A stretch of DNA of 64,000 nt. Origin: Pseudomonas arsenicoxydans. Lineage in GTDB: Bacteria > Pseudomonadota > Gammaproteobacteria > Pseudomonadales > Pseudomonadaceae. This document shows, one piece after another, positions 42,404-52,234 of the stretch. The stretch lies in assembly GCF_900103875.1 (NCBI RefSeq), contig NZ_LT629705.1:2985001-3049000 (forward strand), read 5' to 3'. Made by a program: the position numbers and the translations under genes. Each line of letters starts with the position of its first letter. Within the stretch, counting starts at the first letter, position 1. The notes beneath the pieces are model-generated. The model was not told the origin of the DNA. It saw only the letters and a list, made by a program, of their open reading frames with translations, and ran no database searches.

Positions 42404-43117
42404 ATGCGCATCGAGACCACCAAAGCGGTGACAGCCATCGGTCAGGTTCTGCAGGAACAGCTCGACCACGGCCTGTTGGCGTCCGGGAGCAAGCTGCCGT
42501 CCGAGCGCAAACTCAGTGAGTTGTTCGGGACCACGCGAATCACCGTGCGTGAAGCATTGTTGCAGTTGGAGGCCCAAGGGCAGATTTATCGCGAGGAGCG
42601 CCGTGGCTGGTTCGTCTCGCCGCCGCGCCTGGCTTACAACCTGATGCAGCGCAGTCACTTTCACGCGATGGTCAGCGCCCAGGGGCGTGTGCCGTCCACA
42701 GAGGTGATATCGGCGCGCTTGCAGCCGGCGTCGGCGGCGGTGTGTGCGTGGTTGCAGTTGCCGGCGTTGTCGAGCGTGATCCAGATCTGCCGGGCGCGGC
42801 GTATCGATGAGCGGCTGGTGTTGTACGTGGAGCACTACCTCAATCCGCAGTATTTTCCGGGGATTCTGGAGTTTGATTTGAATCAGTCGATTACCGAGCT
42901 GTACGCCAGGCATTACGACTTGCACTACGGGCGGGTACGTTTCGAGATCGTGCCGACGGCGTTGTCGGTGGATGCGGCGGCGGCGTTACGGGTGTCGGTG
43001 GGAAGTCCGGGGCTGCGGATTGCCCGGGTCAATTATGACCAGCATGAGCGGCTGATCGACTGTGACCTGGAGTTCTGGCGGCATGACGCGATTCATGTCG
43101 GTGTTGATGTGGTTTGA
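42404..43117 (+). CDS. GntR-family (UTRA/HutC-type) transcriptional regulator
   Basis: A 237-residue protein. The N-terminal winged HTH is at about residues 10-70 (QVLQEQLDHGLLASGSKLPSERKLSELFGTTRITVREALLQLEAQG) and a UTRA ligand-binding domain at about 85-230. It lies divergent to the ABC operon. ATG 42404 is three bases after a TTG, and AGGTAA is a weak ribosome site. It probably represses the operon and itself until the imported compound or its product binds. PhnF and HutC are the closest well-known relatives. Confidence 0.92.
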   Translation: MRIETTKAVTAIGQVLQEQLDHGLLASGSKLPSERKLSELFGTTRITVREALLQLEAQGQIYREERRGWFVSPPRLAYNLMQRSHFHAMVSAQGRVPSTEVISARLQPASAAVCAWLQLPALSSVIQICRARRIDERLVLYVEHYLNPQYFPGILEFDLNQSITELYARHYDLHYGRVRFEIVPTALSVDAAAALRVSVGSPGLRIARVNYDQHERLIDCDLEFWRHDAIHVGVDVV

Positions 43118-43152
43118 CGGGCGTGGTTTGTCTGCACGACCGTGTCGACTCC

Positions 43153-43235
43153 CATCGCGGGCAAGCCCGCTCCCACAAGGATATGCGTTTGTAGATATAG
43201 CACCGTCCCCCGTGGGAGCGGGCTTGCCCGCGATG
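43153..43235. repeat. REP pair (inverted)
   Basis: CATCGCGGGCAAGCCCGCTC (43153-43177) and GTGGGAGCGGGCTTGCCCGC (43212-43235) between the convergent GntR and MscS genes. Confidence 0.9.
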
Positions 43236-43259
43236 GCTACAGAACAGCCACTTCAGATA

Positions 43260-45425
43260 TCAAGCGGACACATCCTTCTGCGGCCCACCACCCGCCGTGA
43301 TCACCTGCACACTCATCCGCGGTGTCGCCAGATCCATTCCCGCTTCATCCAGATGCCGCTTCAGCGACAAATTGAACGCCCGTGAAACTTCCCACTGCTT
43401 GATCGGCGCGGTCTTGAACCGGGCGCGAAGAATCGCGTTGCCGGACTCGAAACTCTCGACACCCTGAATCTCCAGTGGCGACCAGATGTTGCGGCGTTGC
43501 AGCGGGTCGGTGCGCATCTTCTGCCCGACTTCGCGCATCAGTTTGATCGCCTCGTCGATGTCCATGCTGGAGGGCACCGCGACCCGGAAGATCGCGTAGC
43601 CGAATTCCCGCGAATAGTTCTTGATGCTTTTGATTTCGCTGAACGGAATGGTATGGACGATGCCGTCGATGTCCCGCAGCCGCACGGTGCGGATGGTCAG
43701 GCCTTCGACGGTACCCAGGTGGCCGCCGACGTCCACGTAGTCGTCGATCGCCAAGGAGTCTTCGATGATGATGAACAGGCCAGTGATCAAGTCCGCGACC
43801 AGCGACTGCGCACCGAAACCGATGGCCAGGCCGATCACACCGGCACCGGCCAGCAGTGGCGTGACGTTCATGCCCATGTTCGCCAGCGCGACGATCAGCG
43901 CGATGATGAAAATCGCCACGAACAGTACGTTGCGGATCAGCGGCATCATGGTTTGTGCGCGCGCGTTGGCCAGGCCTTTGCGTGAGCGGGTGAGGGCGTG
44001 GTGCACGGCTGTATCACTGAGGATCCAGATCAGCCAGGCAAAGATCAGCGTGCCGGCGAGGCTGAACAGTTTGACGCTGACTTCATGGCCTTCGCCCTCG
44101 GTGAAGCCGATCAGCGACATGCCCCAGACGCGCAGGCCCAGCTCGATGAACGCTAGCCACACCACGAGATGGGCGAGGGTGTAGAAGAAGCTTTTCAGGC
44201 GCTCCGAATACAGCGCATGGCGTTTCACCCCGCGTTGCGGTTTCAGCGAATGGCGCCGTACCAGGCCGTTGATGACCATGCACAACACTAGCAGCACGGT
44301 GCAGATCAGCGACTGACGCAATGCGGTGCTGGTGTCGCCGGCCGAGACAAACGTAGCGAACAGCGAGATGGCCACCAACACCAGGGCCGGCACGTACCAG
44401 AAGGTGCCGAGAATATCGATGGTGTCGCTCAGTGCGCGGCGGGTCAGGCGTCGGGACAACGGCTGGTTGCGGATCAGGTGCGCGATGGGTCGACGAAAAC
44501 GCAGGATGAACAGCCCGGTGGACAGCGCTGCCAGGATGTTGGCCACGGTGGCCGCGGTATGAGCCAGGTGAGCGCCGAGGCTGGTGACCAGGCGCGGATC
44601 GCTCAGCGCTTCACCGAAGGCCGCGAAACTGCCGATCAGCCACAACGGCCGAAACGCTTGATGCCGCAGAATGTACAAGGCGCGATGGCGGTGCGGGCCG
44701 TCGAGCACGGAGAAAGCGATGACACAGATGGCCGAGAAACAGGTGCCGACCACCAGTGCATACGCCAGCACCATAGCCAGGCTTTTGCCCAGAGACGAGG
44801 GCAGGGCGTAGCTCATGTAGACCGTGATGACCAAGGCAATCAGCCACGGCCCGAGTTTGCGCAGGGCGAAGCGCAACATGTCCAGGGCCTTGGGGTGTTG
44901 CGGCAGTTCTTCGGTCAGGCCGAAGCGCATGCGCACCCGGTGACCGACCCAGATCAGTGCGGCAGCCAGCAGGCTCCAGACCATCAGGATCATGGCGAAA
45001 GCGAAGATGATTGGTAGCCATTCATTGGCTGGCAGCATCAAGGCCATCAGCTCATCCTCGGCCAGGCCAAACTCCTCGGACCAACGCGTGAGCGGGCTGT
45101 CGGCCCCGGAAAACTGCTTTTCGAACGAGGCCAGCGTGCCGCCGATCAGGCCGAGAACGCCTTCCTCGGCAGCCGGCTGGGCTTTCTTGGTGACATCGCG
45201 CAGTTTCTTCAGGTCGGCCAGCAACTTTGTGCGTTGCTGATCGTTCTCCAGCGACTTGATGACTTCGTCCAGCGATTGTCCCAGCGGGGCCTGTGCCTCT
45301 GGCTGGGCCTTGGTTGAGCCACTGAGCAGGCTCGGCAAGCCAACCGCCTGGGCAGGTGCCATCGGCAGCAGCGTCATCAGGCAGACAAGGAAAAAACACG
45401 GCAGGGCGAAAAGACGAGCGAGCAC
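43260..45425 (-). CDS. Large MscS-family mechanosensitive channel
   Basis: A 721-residue protein. It has a signal peptide (ending QA-VGLPSL), a periplasmic coil (about 35-120), about ten membrane segments, and an MscS core near residues 500-600 with the Gly/Ala-rich pore helix AGAGVIGLAIGFGAQSLVADLITGLF. The cytoplasmic beta and C-terminal domains follow (VDVGGHLGTVEGLTIRTVRLRD). It opens on hypo-osmotic stress. GTG at 45425 is the start, with GAGG 11 bases upstream. It is similar to the YbiO/YjeP-like group. It is monocistronic. Confidence 0.92.
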   Translation of the reverse strand: MLARLFALPCFFLVCLMTLLPMAPAQAVGLPSLLSGSTKAQPEAQAPLGQSLDEVIKSLENDQQRTKLLADLKKLRDVTKKAQPAAEEGVLGLIGGTLASFEKQFSGADSPLTRWSEEFGLAEDELMALMLPANEWLPIIFAFAMILMVWSLLAAALIWVGHRVRMRFGLTEELPQHPKALDMLRFALRKLGPWLIALVITVYMSYALPSSLGKSLAMVLAYALVVGTCFSAICVIAFSVLDGPHRHRALYILRHQAFRPLWLIGSFAAFGEALSDPRLVTSLGAHLAHTAATVANILAALSTGLFILRFRRPIAHLIRNQPLSRRLTRRALSDTIDILGTFWYVPALVLVAISLFATFVSAGDTSTALRQSLICTVLLVLCMVINGLVRRHSLKPQRGVKRHALYSERLKSFFYTLAHLVVWLAFIELGLRVWGMSLIGFTEGEGHEVSVKLFSLAGTLIFAWLIWILSDTAVHHALTRSRKGLANARAQTMMPLIRNVLFVAIFIIALIVALANMGMNVTPLLAGAGVIGLAIGFGAQSLVADLITGLFIIIEDSLAIDDYVDVGGHLGTVEGLTIRTVRLRDIDGIVHTIPFSEIKSIKNYSREFGYAIFRVAVPSSMDIDEAIKLMREVGQKMRTDPLQRRNIWSPLEIQGVESFESGNAILRARFKTAPIKQWEVSRAFNLSLKRHLDEAGMDLATPRMSVQVITAGGGPQKDVSA

Positions 45426-45502
45426 TAGGCAGTCAACCTCGGGATGAACGGATCGACCGAGTGTACGAGCCCGTCAAAATCAATGCGAGTCAGGGGGAGG
45501 AT

Positions 45503-45679
45503 TTATTCGTTGAGTTTGGCGAGGATCTTGAACACCACAGTGGCGAGGATCGTCAGCATGCCGATCCACATGGCGAATACGCCGGCGTTTTTATCGCGAA
45601 AGTTGAAGCCGATTGCCAACAGGATCATCCCGGCAAGGATGGGGATCAGCATGGCGTGAAACGAAGACAACGTGATCAT
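45503..45679 (-). CDS. Small inner-membrane protein (58 aa)
   Basis: The product is MITLSSFHAMLIPILAGMILLAIGFNF, a short polar loop with RDKNAG, then WIGMLTILATVVFKILAKLNE. This makes two membrane helices. The ATG at 45679 has codon use like its neighbours. No family is recognised, but short two-helix proteins next to an MscS gene are common in pseudomonads. A repeat element lies upstream and the MscS gene is downstream by 77 bp. Confidence 0.7.
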   Translation of the reverse strand: MITLSSFHAMLIPILAGMILLAIGFNFRDKNAGVFAMWIGMLTILATVVFKILAKLNE

Positions 45680-45713
45680 GGGTGACTGCCTTGTCGTGCA
45701 AGATAATTTAAGT

Positions 45714-45832
45714 GTAGGAGCTTGTAGGAGCTGTCGAGTGAAACGAGGCTGCGATCTTTTGATCTTGATGTTAAAAAACAAAGTCAAAAGATCGCAGCCT
45801 CGTTTCACTCGACAGCTCCTACAGGCTCCTAC
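45714..45832. repeat. GTAGGAGCTG-type inverted repeat with perfect 39-bp arms
   Basis: The left arm (45724-45762) starts GTAGGAGCTGTCGAGTG and ends TCTTTTGA. The right arm (45784-45822) is its exact inverse complement after 21 bases. Short extra copies of GTAGGAGC lie outside both arms. The same family occurs at 57151-57225 and 60656-60749. It is distinct from REP in sequence and lies between the tiny membrane gene and the aminopeptidase gene. Confidence 0.92.
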
Positions 45833-45836
45833 TGGG

Positions 45837-47126
45837 TTACGGCAGCTCTTGGCAGGCGTAGAACGCGCTCAGCACTTTGACCAGGTGCGCCAGGTCGTGG
45901 CTGCCGCACAGTTCGCGGATCGAGTGCATGGCGAACGTCGGCAGGCCGATGTCCACAGTGCGTACGCCCAGGTGGCTGGCGGTGATCGGGCCGATGGTCG
46001 AGCCGCAGCCCATATCGCTGCGCACCACGAAGCTCTGCACCGGCACTTCTTCGGCCATGCACAGATGGCGGAAGAACCCGGCGGTTTCGCTGTTGGTGGC
46101 ATAGCGCTGGTTGCTGTTGACCTTGATCACTGGGCCGGCGTTGAGTTTCGGGCCGTGGTTGGCGTCGTGCTTGTCGGCGTAGTTGGGGTGCACGCCGTGG
46201 GCATTGTCGGCCGAGACCAGCAGGGATTTCTGAATGGTGCGTACGAACTCGTCACCTTCGGGCAGCAGGCGACGCAGGGTTTGCTCGAGCATCGGGCCAT
46301 CGGCACCGCACGCCGAGCAGGAGCCGACTTCTTCGTGATCGTTGCACACCAGTACGCAGGTTTCATCGGTCTCGGCGGTCAGCAAGGCTTGCAGGCCGGC
46401 ATAGCACGACAGCAGGTTGTCCAGGCGCGCGCCGGCGATAAAGTCGCCATGCAGGCCGATGACGGCTGCGCTTTGGGTGTCGTAGAAGCTCAGCTCGTAG
46501 TCGAGCACCACGTCGGCATTCAAACCGTGCTCCAGCGCAAGCTGATTGGTCAGCACTGCGCGGAAGTCCACCCGCTCGTCACCGGCAAATTGCGCGAGGA
46601 TCGGCGGCAGTTCGTTCTGTGCGTTGATCGCCCAGCCCATGTTGGCTTCACGATTGAGGTGGATCGCCAGGTTCGGGATCGTGGCGATCGGCGCCTTGAA
46701 ATCGATCAGCTGGCTTTCAACCTTGCCGTCGCGGCGGAACGTCACGCGGCCAGCCAGGGACAGGTCGCGGTCAAACCACGGCGCCAGCAGCGCACCGCCA
46801 TAGACTTCGACACCCAGCTGCCAGAAACCCTGGCGCTGCAGCTCCGGCTGAGGTTTGACCCGCAGGCATGGACTGTCGGTGTGGGCGCCCACCAGGCGAA
46901 TTCCGCCATGCAGGGGCGAATGGCGTCCCATCTTGAACGCGACGATCGAGGAGTCGTTACGGGTGACGTAATAACGACCGTTGGCTTCGGTGGTCCACGG
47001 TTCACGCTCGTCCAGACGCACAAAACCCGCCGCTTCCAAGCGCTGGGCGAGGCTGGCGGTGGCGTGGAACGGGGTAGGGGAGGCCTTGAGGAAGTCGATC
47101 AGGCCTTGGTTCAACTCTTCGCGCAT
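45837..47126 (-). CDS. apeB: M18-family aminopeptidase ApeB
   Basis: A 429-residue peptidase of the M18 family (aspartyl/lysyl aminopeptidase). It has the metal-binding HTDSP near residue 90, DHEEVGS near 270 and a C-terminal [12 protein letters not shown] chose ATG 47126 because GGAGC lies 6 bases before it; the open frame above would add nine residues without a site. The enzyme is a cytosolic dodecameric di-zinc exopeptidase. It is tail to head with the RluA gene and shares only intergenic REP DNA. Confidence 0.93.
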   Translation of the reverse strand: MREELNQGLIDFLKASPTPFHATASLAQRLEAAGFVRLDEREPWTTEANGRYYVTRNDSSIVAFKMGRHSPLHGGIRLVGAHTDSPCLRVKPQPELQRQGFWQLGVEVYGGALLAPWFDRDLSLAGRVTFRRDGKVESQLIDFKAPIATIPNLAIHLNREANMGWAINAQNELPPILAQFAGDERVDFRAVLTNQLALEHGLNADVVLDYELSFYDTQSAAVIGLHGDFIAGARLDNLLSCYAGLQALLTAETDETCVLVCNDHEEVGSCSACGADGPMLEQTLRRLLPEGDEFVRTIQKSLLVSADNAHGVHPNYADKHDANHGPKLNAGPVIKVNSNQRYATNSETAGFFRHLCMAEEVPVQSFVVRSDMGCGSTIGPITASHLGVRTVDIGLPTFAMHSIRELCGSHDLAHLVKVLSAFYACQELP

Positions 47127-47194
47127 AAGAAGCTCCAGACAGCAGTGGCGCAAGTTTACCGTATTGAAAGCGCAAAGTGCGGCGACGCAGAACT

Positions 47195-47222
47195 TGTGGG
47201 AGCGGGCTTGCCCGCTCCCACA
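47195..47222. repeat. Compact REP hairpin
   Basis: TGTGGGAGCGGGC is followed by TT and GCCCGCTCCCACA. It is a single imperfect palindrome with almost no loop, between the rluA-family stop and the apeB start. Confidence 0.88.
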
Positions 47223-47238
47223 GGGTTATTGCTTGTGC

Positions 47239-47874
47239 TTAAAACGGTGCCGGGCACTCGAAGCGCAAGCGTTCACCGGTCTGGGGATGGGTGAAGCTGA
47301 GCATGCTGGCGTGCAGGCACAGTCTTGGCCAGGCAGCCAGGGCTTGTTCGTGGGCATAGAGGCCGTCGCCGAGCAGCGGGTGACCGATGGAGAGCATGTG
47401 CACGCGCAACTGGTGCGACCGGCCGGTGATCGGCGTCAACTCGACGCGGCACCAGTCGCCACAACGCTCCAGAACGCGCCAGAACGTCAGGGCGTGTTTG
47501 CCGAACTCGTGGTCGACGACATGGCGGGGCTTGGTCGGCGGATCGTAGCGCAAGGGCAGGTCGATGCTGCCGCTGTCCAGTTCCGGCTGGCCCCAGCACA
47601 GGGCGGTGTAGGCCTTTTCGGTTTCGCGGTCGTGAAACTGCCGAGACAGCTCGCGATGAGTGTCCGGGTCACGGGCCAACAAAATGATGCCCGACGTTTC
47701 CCAGTCCAGGCGATGGACGATTCGTGCTTCCGGGTAGCCGTTTTCTTGCAGGCGGGTAATCAGGCAGTCCTTGTTGTCATCGGCCCGGCCAGGGACAGAG
47801 AGCAACAGGGTCGGTTTATCCACCACCAGTACGGCGGTGTCCTGATGGATGATGCGAATGTTGGACAACGGCAT
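47239..47874 (-). CDS. rluA: RluA-family pseudouridine synthase
   Basis: A 211-residue enzyme with catalytic Asp in HRLDWETSGIILLARD (about 57-72) and the GRSHQLRVHM motif (about 151-160). This is the short RluA-like form that modifies 23S rRNA 746 and tRNA 32 in E. coli. GAGG lies 9 bases before the ATG. It is cotranscribed downstream of minE in the minus direction, with a hairpin between. Confidence 0.88.
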   Translation of the reverse strand: MPLSNIRIIHQDTAVLVVDKPTLLLSVPGRADDNKDCLITRLQENGYPEARIVHRLDWETSGIILLARDPDTHRELSRQFHDRETEKAYTALCWGQPELDSGSIDLPLRYDPPTKPRHVVDHEFGKHALTFWRVLERCGDWCRVELTPITGRSHQLRVHMLSIGHPLLGDGLYAHEQALAAWPRLCLHASMLSFTHPQTGERLRFECPAPF

Positions 47875-47901
47875 TAAAACAGCCTCGTAACAAACGCCAA
47901 C

Positions 47902-47946
47902 GGCGACTCAGGCCCCTTCTTGTCACAGAAGGGCCCTGAGCCGCCG
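47902..47946 (-). terminator. Hairpin after minE
   Basis: CGGCGACTCAGG and CCTGAGCCGCC-type arms with inner GGCCCTTCT/AGAAGGGCC form a long stem, 19 bp past the minE stop. No strong T-run is seen. Confidence 0.65.
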
Positions 47947-47964
47947 TGGCTCCCGCTGGATCGA

Positions 47965-48219
47965 CTAGCGATCAGGCAGGGTGATATTGAGTTCCAGGAT
48001 CGAGCAGCTGCCCTGGTTTTCCAGAGCGACGTGCACGTCATCGGACCCGATATTGACGTACTTGCGGATCACTTCCACCAGTTCCTTCTGCAAGGCTGGC
48101 AGGTAGTCCGGCGTACTGCGTTGGCCGCGTTCATGCGCCACGATGATCTGTAGACGCTCTTTCGCTACCGACGCGGTGCTGACCTTTTTGCTGGCACGAA
48201 AGAAGTCAAAAAGATTCAT
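47965..48219 (-). CDS. minE: Cell division topological specificity factor MinE
   Basis: An 84-residue protein. [12 protein letters not shown] is the membrane-binding start. The anti-MinCD region is about residues 12-35 ([15 protein letters not shown]), and the dimer/topology domain follows. MinE drives the MinD oscillation to place division at midcell. Its ATG overlaps the minD TAA (TAATG). It is the last gene of minC-minD-minE. Confidence 0.97.
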   Translation of the reverse strand: MNLFDFFRASKKVSTASVAKERLQIIVAHERGQRSTPDYLPALQKELVEVIRKYVNIGSDDVHVALENQGSCSILELNITLPDR

Positions 48220-49031
48220 TATCTACCTCCAAACAGGCGCTCGAAGAAGCCCTTCTTCGTCACATCGAGGAAACGATGCTCCACGGTTTTGCCCAGCAGA
48301 CGATCGACCGCATCGCTGTACGCCTGACCGGCGTCGCTCTGGTCGTCGAGAATCACGGGCACGCCCGAGTTGGAAGCTTTGAGTACCGCTTGGGACTCCG
48401 GAATGACACCCAGCAGGGCGACCGCCAGGATTTCCTTGACGTCCTCGACGCCCAGCATTTCGCCATCGCTGACGCGTTGCGGGTTGTAGCGGGTCAGCAG
48501 CAAGTGTTCCTTGATCGGCTCTTCGCCGTTTTCGGCGCGACGGGATTTGCTGGCCAGCAGGCCCAGCATGCGGTCCGAGTCACGTACCGAGGACACTTCC
48601 GGGTTGGTCACGATAATCGCTTCATCAGCGAAGTACATGGCCAAGTGGGCGCCTTTCTCGATACCGGCCGGGGAGTCGCAGACCACGTATTCGAAGTCTT
48701 CCTTGAGCGCCATCAGGACTTTTTCCACGCCTTCGACGGTCAGCGCGTCTTTGTCGCGAGTCTGACTGGCGGCCAGCACGTAGAGGTTTTCCAGGCGTTT
48801 GTCTTTGATCAGGGCTTGCTGCAGGTTGGCTTCGCCGTTGACCACGTTGACGAAGTCATACACCACGCGACGCTCGCAACCCATGATCAGGTCGAGGTTA
48901 CGCAGACCGACGTCGAAGTCGACGATAACTGTTTTGTGACCGCGCAGAGCGAGGCCGGTACCGATAGCGGCGCTGGTGGTGGTCTTACCCACACCACCCT
49001 TGCCGGATGTAACCACTAGAATCTTGGCCAA
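48219..49031 (-). CDS. minD: Septum site-determining ATPase MinD
   Basis: A 270-residue ParA-like ATPase. The deviant Walker A KGGVGKTT is at residues 11-18, and the C-terminal amphipathic helix [12 protein letters not shown] is the membrane-targeting sequence. It recruits MinC. The start codon is TTG (49029-49031) with AGGGG 9 bases before; the [14 protein letters not shown]-terminus confirms it. It lies between minC (190 bp upstream) and minE (overlapping). Confidence 0.97.
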   Translation of the reverse strand: MAKILVVTSGKGGVGKTTTSAAIGTGLALRGHKTVIVDFDVGLRNLDLIMGCERRVVYDFVNVVNGEANLQQALIKDKRLENLYVLAASQTRDKDALTVEGVEKVLMALKEDFEYVVCDSPAGIEKGAHLAMYFADEAIIVTNPEVSSVRDSDRMLGLLASKSRRAENGEEPIKEHLLLTRYNPQRVSDGEMLGVEDVKEILAVALLGVIPESQAVLKASNSGVPVILDDQSDAGQAYSDAVDRLLGKTVEHRFLDVTKKGFFERLFGGR

Positions 49032-49222
49032 GGTGTTTCACCCCTAAGGAAAAAGGACATTTAGCCCCTGAAAAACATCTCTTGAAAAACTACTGCAGTC
49101 GGACAGCCTTGGCTGGAATCCGGTCCAGAACAGCGATAAACACTGCTTTTGGCCTTTTTCCTACTTCGTTTGAGCCGTTTTCGCTACGTTTTAGAGATGC
49201 TTGGAAAATGCGGCAGTATCCG

Positions 49223-49960
49223 TTAAAGCCGAATGATGTTCAACACATCGCCTGACAGGCTGACTTGCACGCCCGAACCCCATAAAGGGTCGCGGCGCAA
49301 ATCTTCGGAAACCTTGTAGTGCCCGGCGATGGAGACCAGTTCAGCGCTCATTTGCTGACAGAAAATCCTGGCCTTGGTGTCACCTTTGACTCCGGCCAAC
49401 ACGCGACCGCGCATCGGGCCGTATACATGGATGTTGCCATCGGCGAGAAGTTCCGCACCCGGGCTGACCGACGAAATCACCACCAGATCGCAGCCCTGGG
49501 CATAAATCTGCTGGCCACCACGTACTGGCGACGTGATGACTTTTGTCGGTTTGATCGTCGGCTCAGGCGGCTTTTCCGGTTTTTTCTTCACCTGGCCTTC
49601 CAGTGGGTCCAGTGGACGCTCACGGGCTCCGGACGGCGGCAGCACCGGCAAATCGACGGCAATGGCGGCCGCGATGTCCTCGATGCGGCTGGCGCGGATC
49701 GCCAGGGTGCGCAGGCCATGCTGACGGCAAACGCGCATCAGCCCCGGCAGATCGACCGCGCCTTCGCTGGCCGGGAGTTTGTCCAGGGCCAGCACCAACG
49801 GCGCGTTGCTGAAGAAATTCGGCGCTTGCGCAACCTTGGCGGCCAGTTGCCGATCAAGGTTCTCGAGATCGTTGCGGGCCAGTTCCAGCACCGTAATGGC
49901 GAGCATGCTGCCCTTCAGCTGGAACACGGGATCTTGGTCTAGCGGTTCGGTTTGGCTCAT
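49223..49960 (-). CDS. minC: Septum site-determining protein MinC
   Basis: A 245-residue inhibitor of FtsZ. The N-terminal FtsZ-binding domain covers about 1-105, then comes a Pro-rich linker (about 110-145), and the C-terminal right-handed beta-helix with [39 protein letters not shown] chose ATG 49960 ([10 protein letters not shown]) by similarity to P. aeruginosa; the frame upstream lacks a ribosome site and so does this one. The gene faces the LpxL gene across a 118-bp divergent promoter. Confidence 0.96.
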   Translation of the reverse strand: MSQTEPLDQDPVFQLKGSMLAITVLELARNDLENLDRQLAAKVAQAPNFFSNAPLVLALDKLPASEGAVDLPGLMRVCRQHGLRTLAIRASRIEDIAAAIAVDLPVLPPSGARERPLDPLEGQVKKKPEKPPEPTIKPTKVITSPVRGGQQIYAQGCDLVVISSVSPGAELLADGNIHVYGPMRGRVLAGVKGDTKARIFCQQMSAELVSIAGHYKVSEDLRRDPLWGSGVQVSLSGDVLNIIRL

Positions 49961-50078
49961 GGTCGGCATACAACGGCTTGTCACTAAAAGTGCCGAGACT
50001 TATAACGAGAACGCCCGCAAGCCGCAAGCCGGGTCGAACGATGTAGAATGCGCGGCCATTGTCTTTCCGGAACCTTTA

Positions 50079-51011
50079 ATGGATCGCCCGCGTTTTCGAA
50101 AAACATTTCTTATGCCGCGTTTCTGGCCGCTGTGGTGTGGCTTGGGGCTGTTGTGGCTGATTGATCAGTTGCCGTATCCGGTATTGTTATTTATCGGTCG
50201 CCTTCTCGGTGCATTGATGTATCGGGTGGCGGGCGACCGACGGCGCATTGCCAAACGCAATCTGGAGCTGTGTTTTCCTGAAAAGTCCGCTGCCGAGCGC
50301 AAGCGCCTGCTCAAGGAAAACTTTGCCTCCACCGGCATCGCCTTCTTTGAGATGGCCATGAGCTGGTGGTGGTCGCGCCAGCGTCTGGCGAAGCTGGCCC
50401 ATGTCGAAGGGCTGGAGCATCTGACAAAGGCACACAGTGAAGGCAAGGGCGTGATCCTGATGGCGGTGCATTTCACCACGCTGGAAATCGGCGCGGCGCT
50501 GCTGGGGCAGCAGCACACCATCGACGGCATGTACCGCGAACACAAGAATCCGCTGTTCGACTACATCCAGCGCCGTGGCCGCGAGCGCCACAACCTTGAT
50601 TCGCTGGCGGTGGAACGCGACGACGTGCGTGGCATGCTCAAGCTGCTGCGGTCGGGTCGGGCGATCTGGTACGCACCGGACCAGGACTATGGCGCCAAGC
50701 AAAGCATTTTCGTACCGTTCTTCGGGATCCAGGCGGCGACCGTCACCGCCACCAGCAAATTTGCGCGATTGGGCAAGGCACTTGTCGTGCCGTTCACCCA
50801 GCGCCGCCTGGCCGATGGCAGCGGTTATCGACTGGTGATCCATGCACCGCTCGAAGGGTTTCCCGGCGAGACCGAAGAGGCCGATTGCATTCGTATCAAC
50901 CAGTGGGTCGAAGGTGCGTTGCGCGAATGTCCGGAGCAATATCTCTGGGCCCATCGGCGCTTCAAGAGCCGTCCGCCGGGCGAACCGAAGCTGTATAAAA
51001 AACGCGGTTGA
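50079..51011 (+). CDS. lpxL: Lipid A biosynthesis acyltransferase (LpxL/HtrB family)
   Basis: A 310-residue inner-membrane enzyme. A membrane anchor lies at about residues 13-34. The HX4E active-site motif is in VHFTTLEIGA (about 128-137), with LDSLAVERDDVRGML, WYAPDQDYG and WAHRRFKSRPPGE, all typical. It adds a secondary acyl chain (lauroyl in the E. coli case) to Kdo-lipid A. A CCGGAA site precedes the ATG. A -10-like TAGAATG at 50044-50050 suggests its promoter. It is followed by the patatin gene on the same strand. Confidence 0.93.
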   Translation: MDRPRFRKTFLMPRFWPLWCGLGLLWLIDQLPYPVLLFIGRLLGALMYRVAGDRRRIAKRNLELCFPEKSAAERKRLLKENFASTGIAFFEMAMSWWWSRQRLAKLAHVEGLEHLTKAHSEGKGVILMAVHFTTLEIGAALLGQQHTIDGMYREHKNPLFDYIQRRGRERHNLDSLAVERDDVRGMLKLLRSGRAIWYAPDQDYGAKQSIFVPFFGIQAATVTATSKFARLGKALVVPFTQRRLADGSGYRLVIHAPLEGFPGETEEADCIRINQWVEGALRECPEQYLWAHRRFKSRPPGEPKLYKKRG

Positions 51012-51046
51012 GTCACCGATTCCTTTAAGCGCCATGGAGTGTTGCG

Positions 51047-52219
51047 ATGAGTCCTGCTGAACCGGTTACAGGGTTGATTCTTTCCGGCGGTGGGGCTCGG
51101 GCGGCTTATCAGGTGGGCGTGCTGGCGGCGATTGCCGAGATACTGCCGATGGGTGCGGCGAATCCGTTTCCGGTGATCGTCGGCACCTCGGCCGGGGCGA
51201 TCAATGCGGTCAGCCTGGCCAGCGGGGCGATGGATTTTCGGGGGGCGATCGAGCGCCTGACCGCTTTCTGGCAGGGCTTTCGCAGTCATCTGGTGCTGCG
51301 CAGTGACTGGCCCGGCGTGATCAGCCAGGCCACCCGGTTTGTCAGCCACAGTTTGCTGGGGCTCGGGGCGCCGGTGCCGGTGGCGTTGCTCAACAGTTCG
51401 CCGCTGCGTCGTTTGCTCAACGACAAACTGCACATGAGCGGCATCGCCGAGTCCATCGCGCAAAAGCAGTTGCACGCGGTCGCAGTCACGGCGTTCGGTT
51501 ACGAGTCCGGACAGGCCGTCACGTTCTATCAGGGCGGCGGGACCATCGACGCCTGGTTGCGTCATCGGCGCATCGGCATTCCAACCCAACTCAGCGTCGA
51601 ACACTTGCTGGCCAGCTCAGCGATTCCGCTGTTGTTCGCGCCAGTAAAAATCGGCGAAGAGTATTTCGGCGATGGTGCGGTTCGCCAATCCGCACCGATC
51701 AGTCCAGCGCTGCACCTGGGCGCGAGCCGAGTGCTGGTGGTGGGCGTCAGCGGCAACCCTCGCGGTGTTGACCCGCAGCAGCCGCTGCAACGGGCTTACA
51801 CGGGACAGCAGCCGTCCCTGGCGCAAATCGGTGCGCACATGCTCAACAGTACGTTCATTGACAGCCTGGAAAGTGACATCGAGTTGCTGCAGCGTCTGAA
51901 TCAGTTCAGTCACCTGATGCCCGATGGCACGCCGACCCGTGCGTTGGGTGTAGCGCCGGTGGATGTGTTGGTGATTTCGCCGAGTCAGCCAATCGACGAG
52001 ATTGCAGCGCGGCATCGGCAGGAGCTGCCGGCGGCGTTACGTCTGTTTCTGCGCGGTCCGGGGGCAACCAAGACCAGCGGGGCGGGGGTGTTGAGTTATT
52101 TGCTGTTCGAGGCGGGGTATTGCAGCGAATTGATCGACCTGGGGCGCCGGGATGCGTTGGCCAAGCGCGAGGAGCTGTGCCGGTTTCTCGGGTTGGCGGA
52201 GCCTGTGGTTTCGGCTTGA
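51047..52219 (+). CDS. Patatin-like phospholipase
   Basis: A 390-residue protein. The oxyanion loop SGGGARAAYQVG is at about residues 12-23, nucleophile GTSAGA at about 46-51, and the catalytic Asp in DGAVRQ near 210. These are the patatin Ser-Asp dyad signatures. A C-terminal domain (about 290-390) is not assigned. It lacks a signal peptide and may act on bacterial lipids. A matching gene next to lpxL/htrB occurs in P. aeruginosa (PA3241, from memory). It is cotranscribed after lpxL (35 bp gap). Confidence 0.92.
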   Translation: MSPAEPVTGLILSGGGARAAYQVGVLAAIAEILPMGAANPFPVIVGTSAGAINAVSLASGAMDFRGAIERLTAFWQGFRSHLVLRSDWPGVISQATRFVSHSLLGLGAPVPVALLNSSPLRRLLNDKLHMSGIAESIAQKQLHAVAVTAFGYESGQAVTFYQGGGTIDAWLRHRRIGIPTQLSVEHLLASSAIPLLFAPVKIGEEYFGDGAVRQSAPISPALHLGASRVLVVGVSGNPRGVDPQQPLQRAYTGQQPSLAQIGAHMLNSTFIDSLESDIELLQRLNQFSHLMPDGTPTRALGVAPVDVLVISPSQPIDEIAARHRQELPAALRLFLRGPGATKTSGAGVLSYLLFEAGYCSELIDLGRRDALAKREELCRFLGLAEPVVSA

Positions 52220-52234
52220 GATTGGCGGTGCGGC

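Noticed and set aside
45672..47294. A 540-residue frame across a repeat and antisense to apeB
   Set aside because: It crosses an inverted repeat and is antisense to a clear M18 peptidase.
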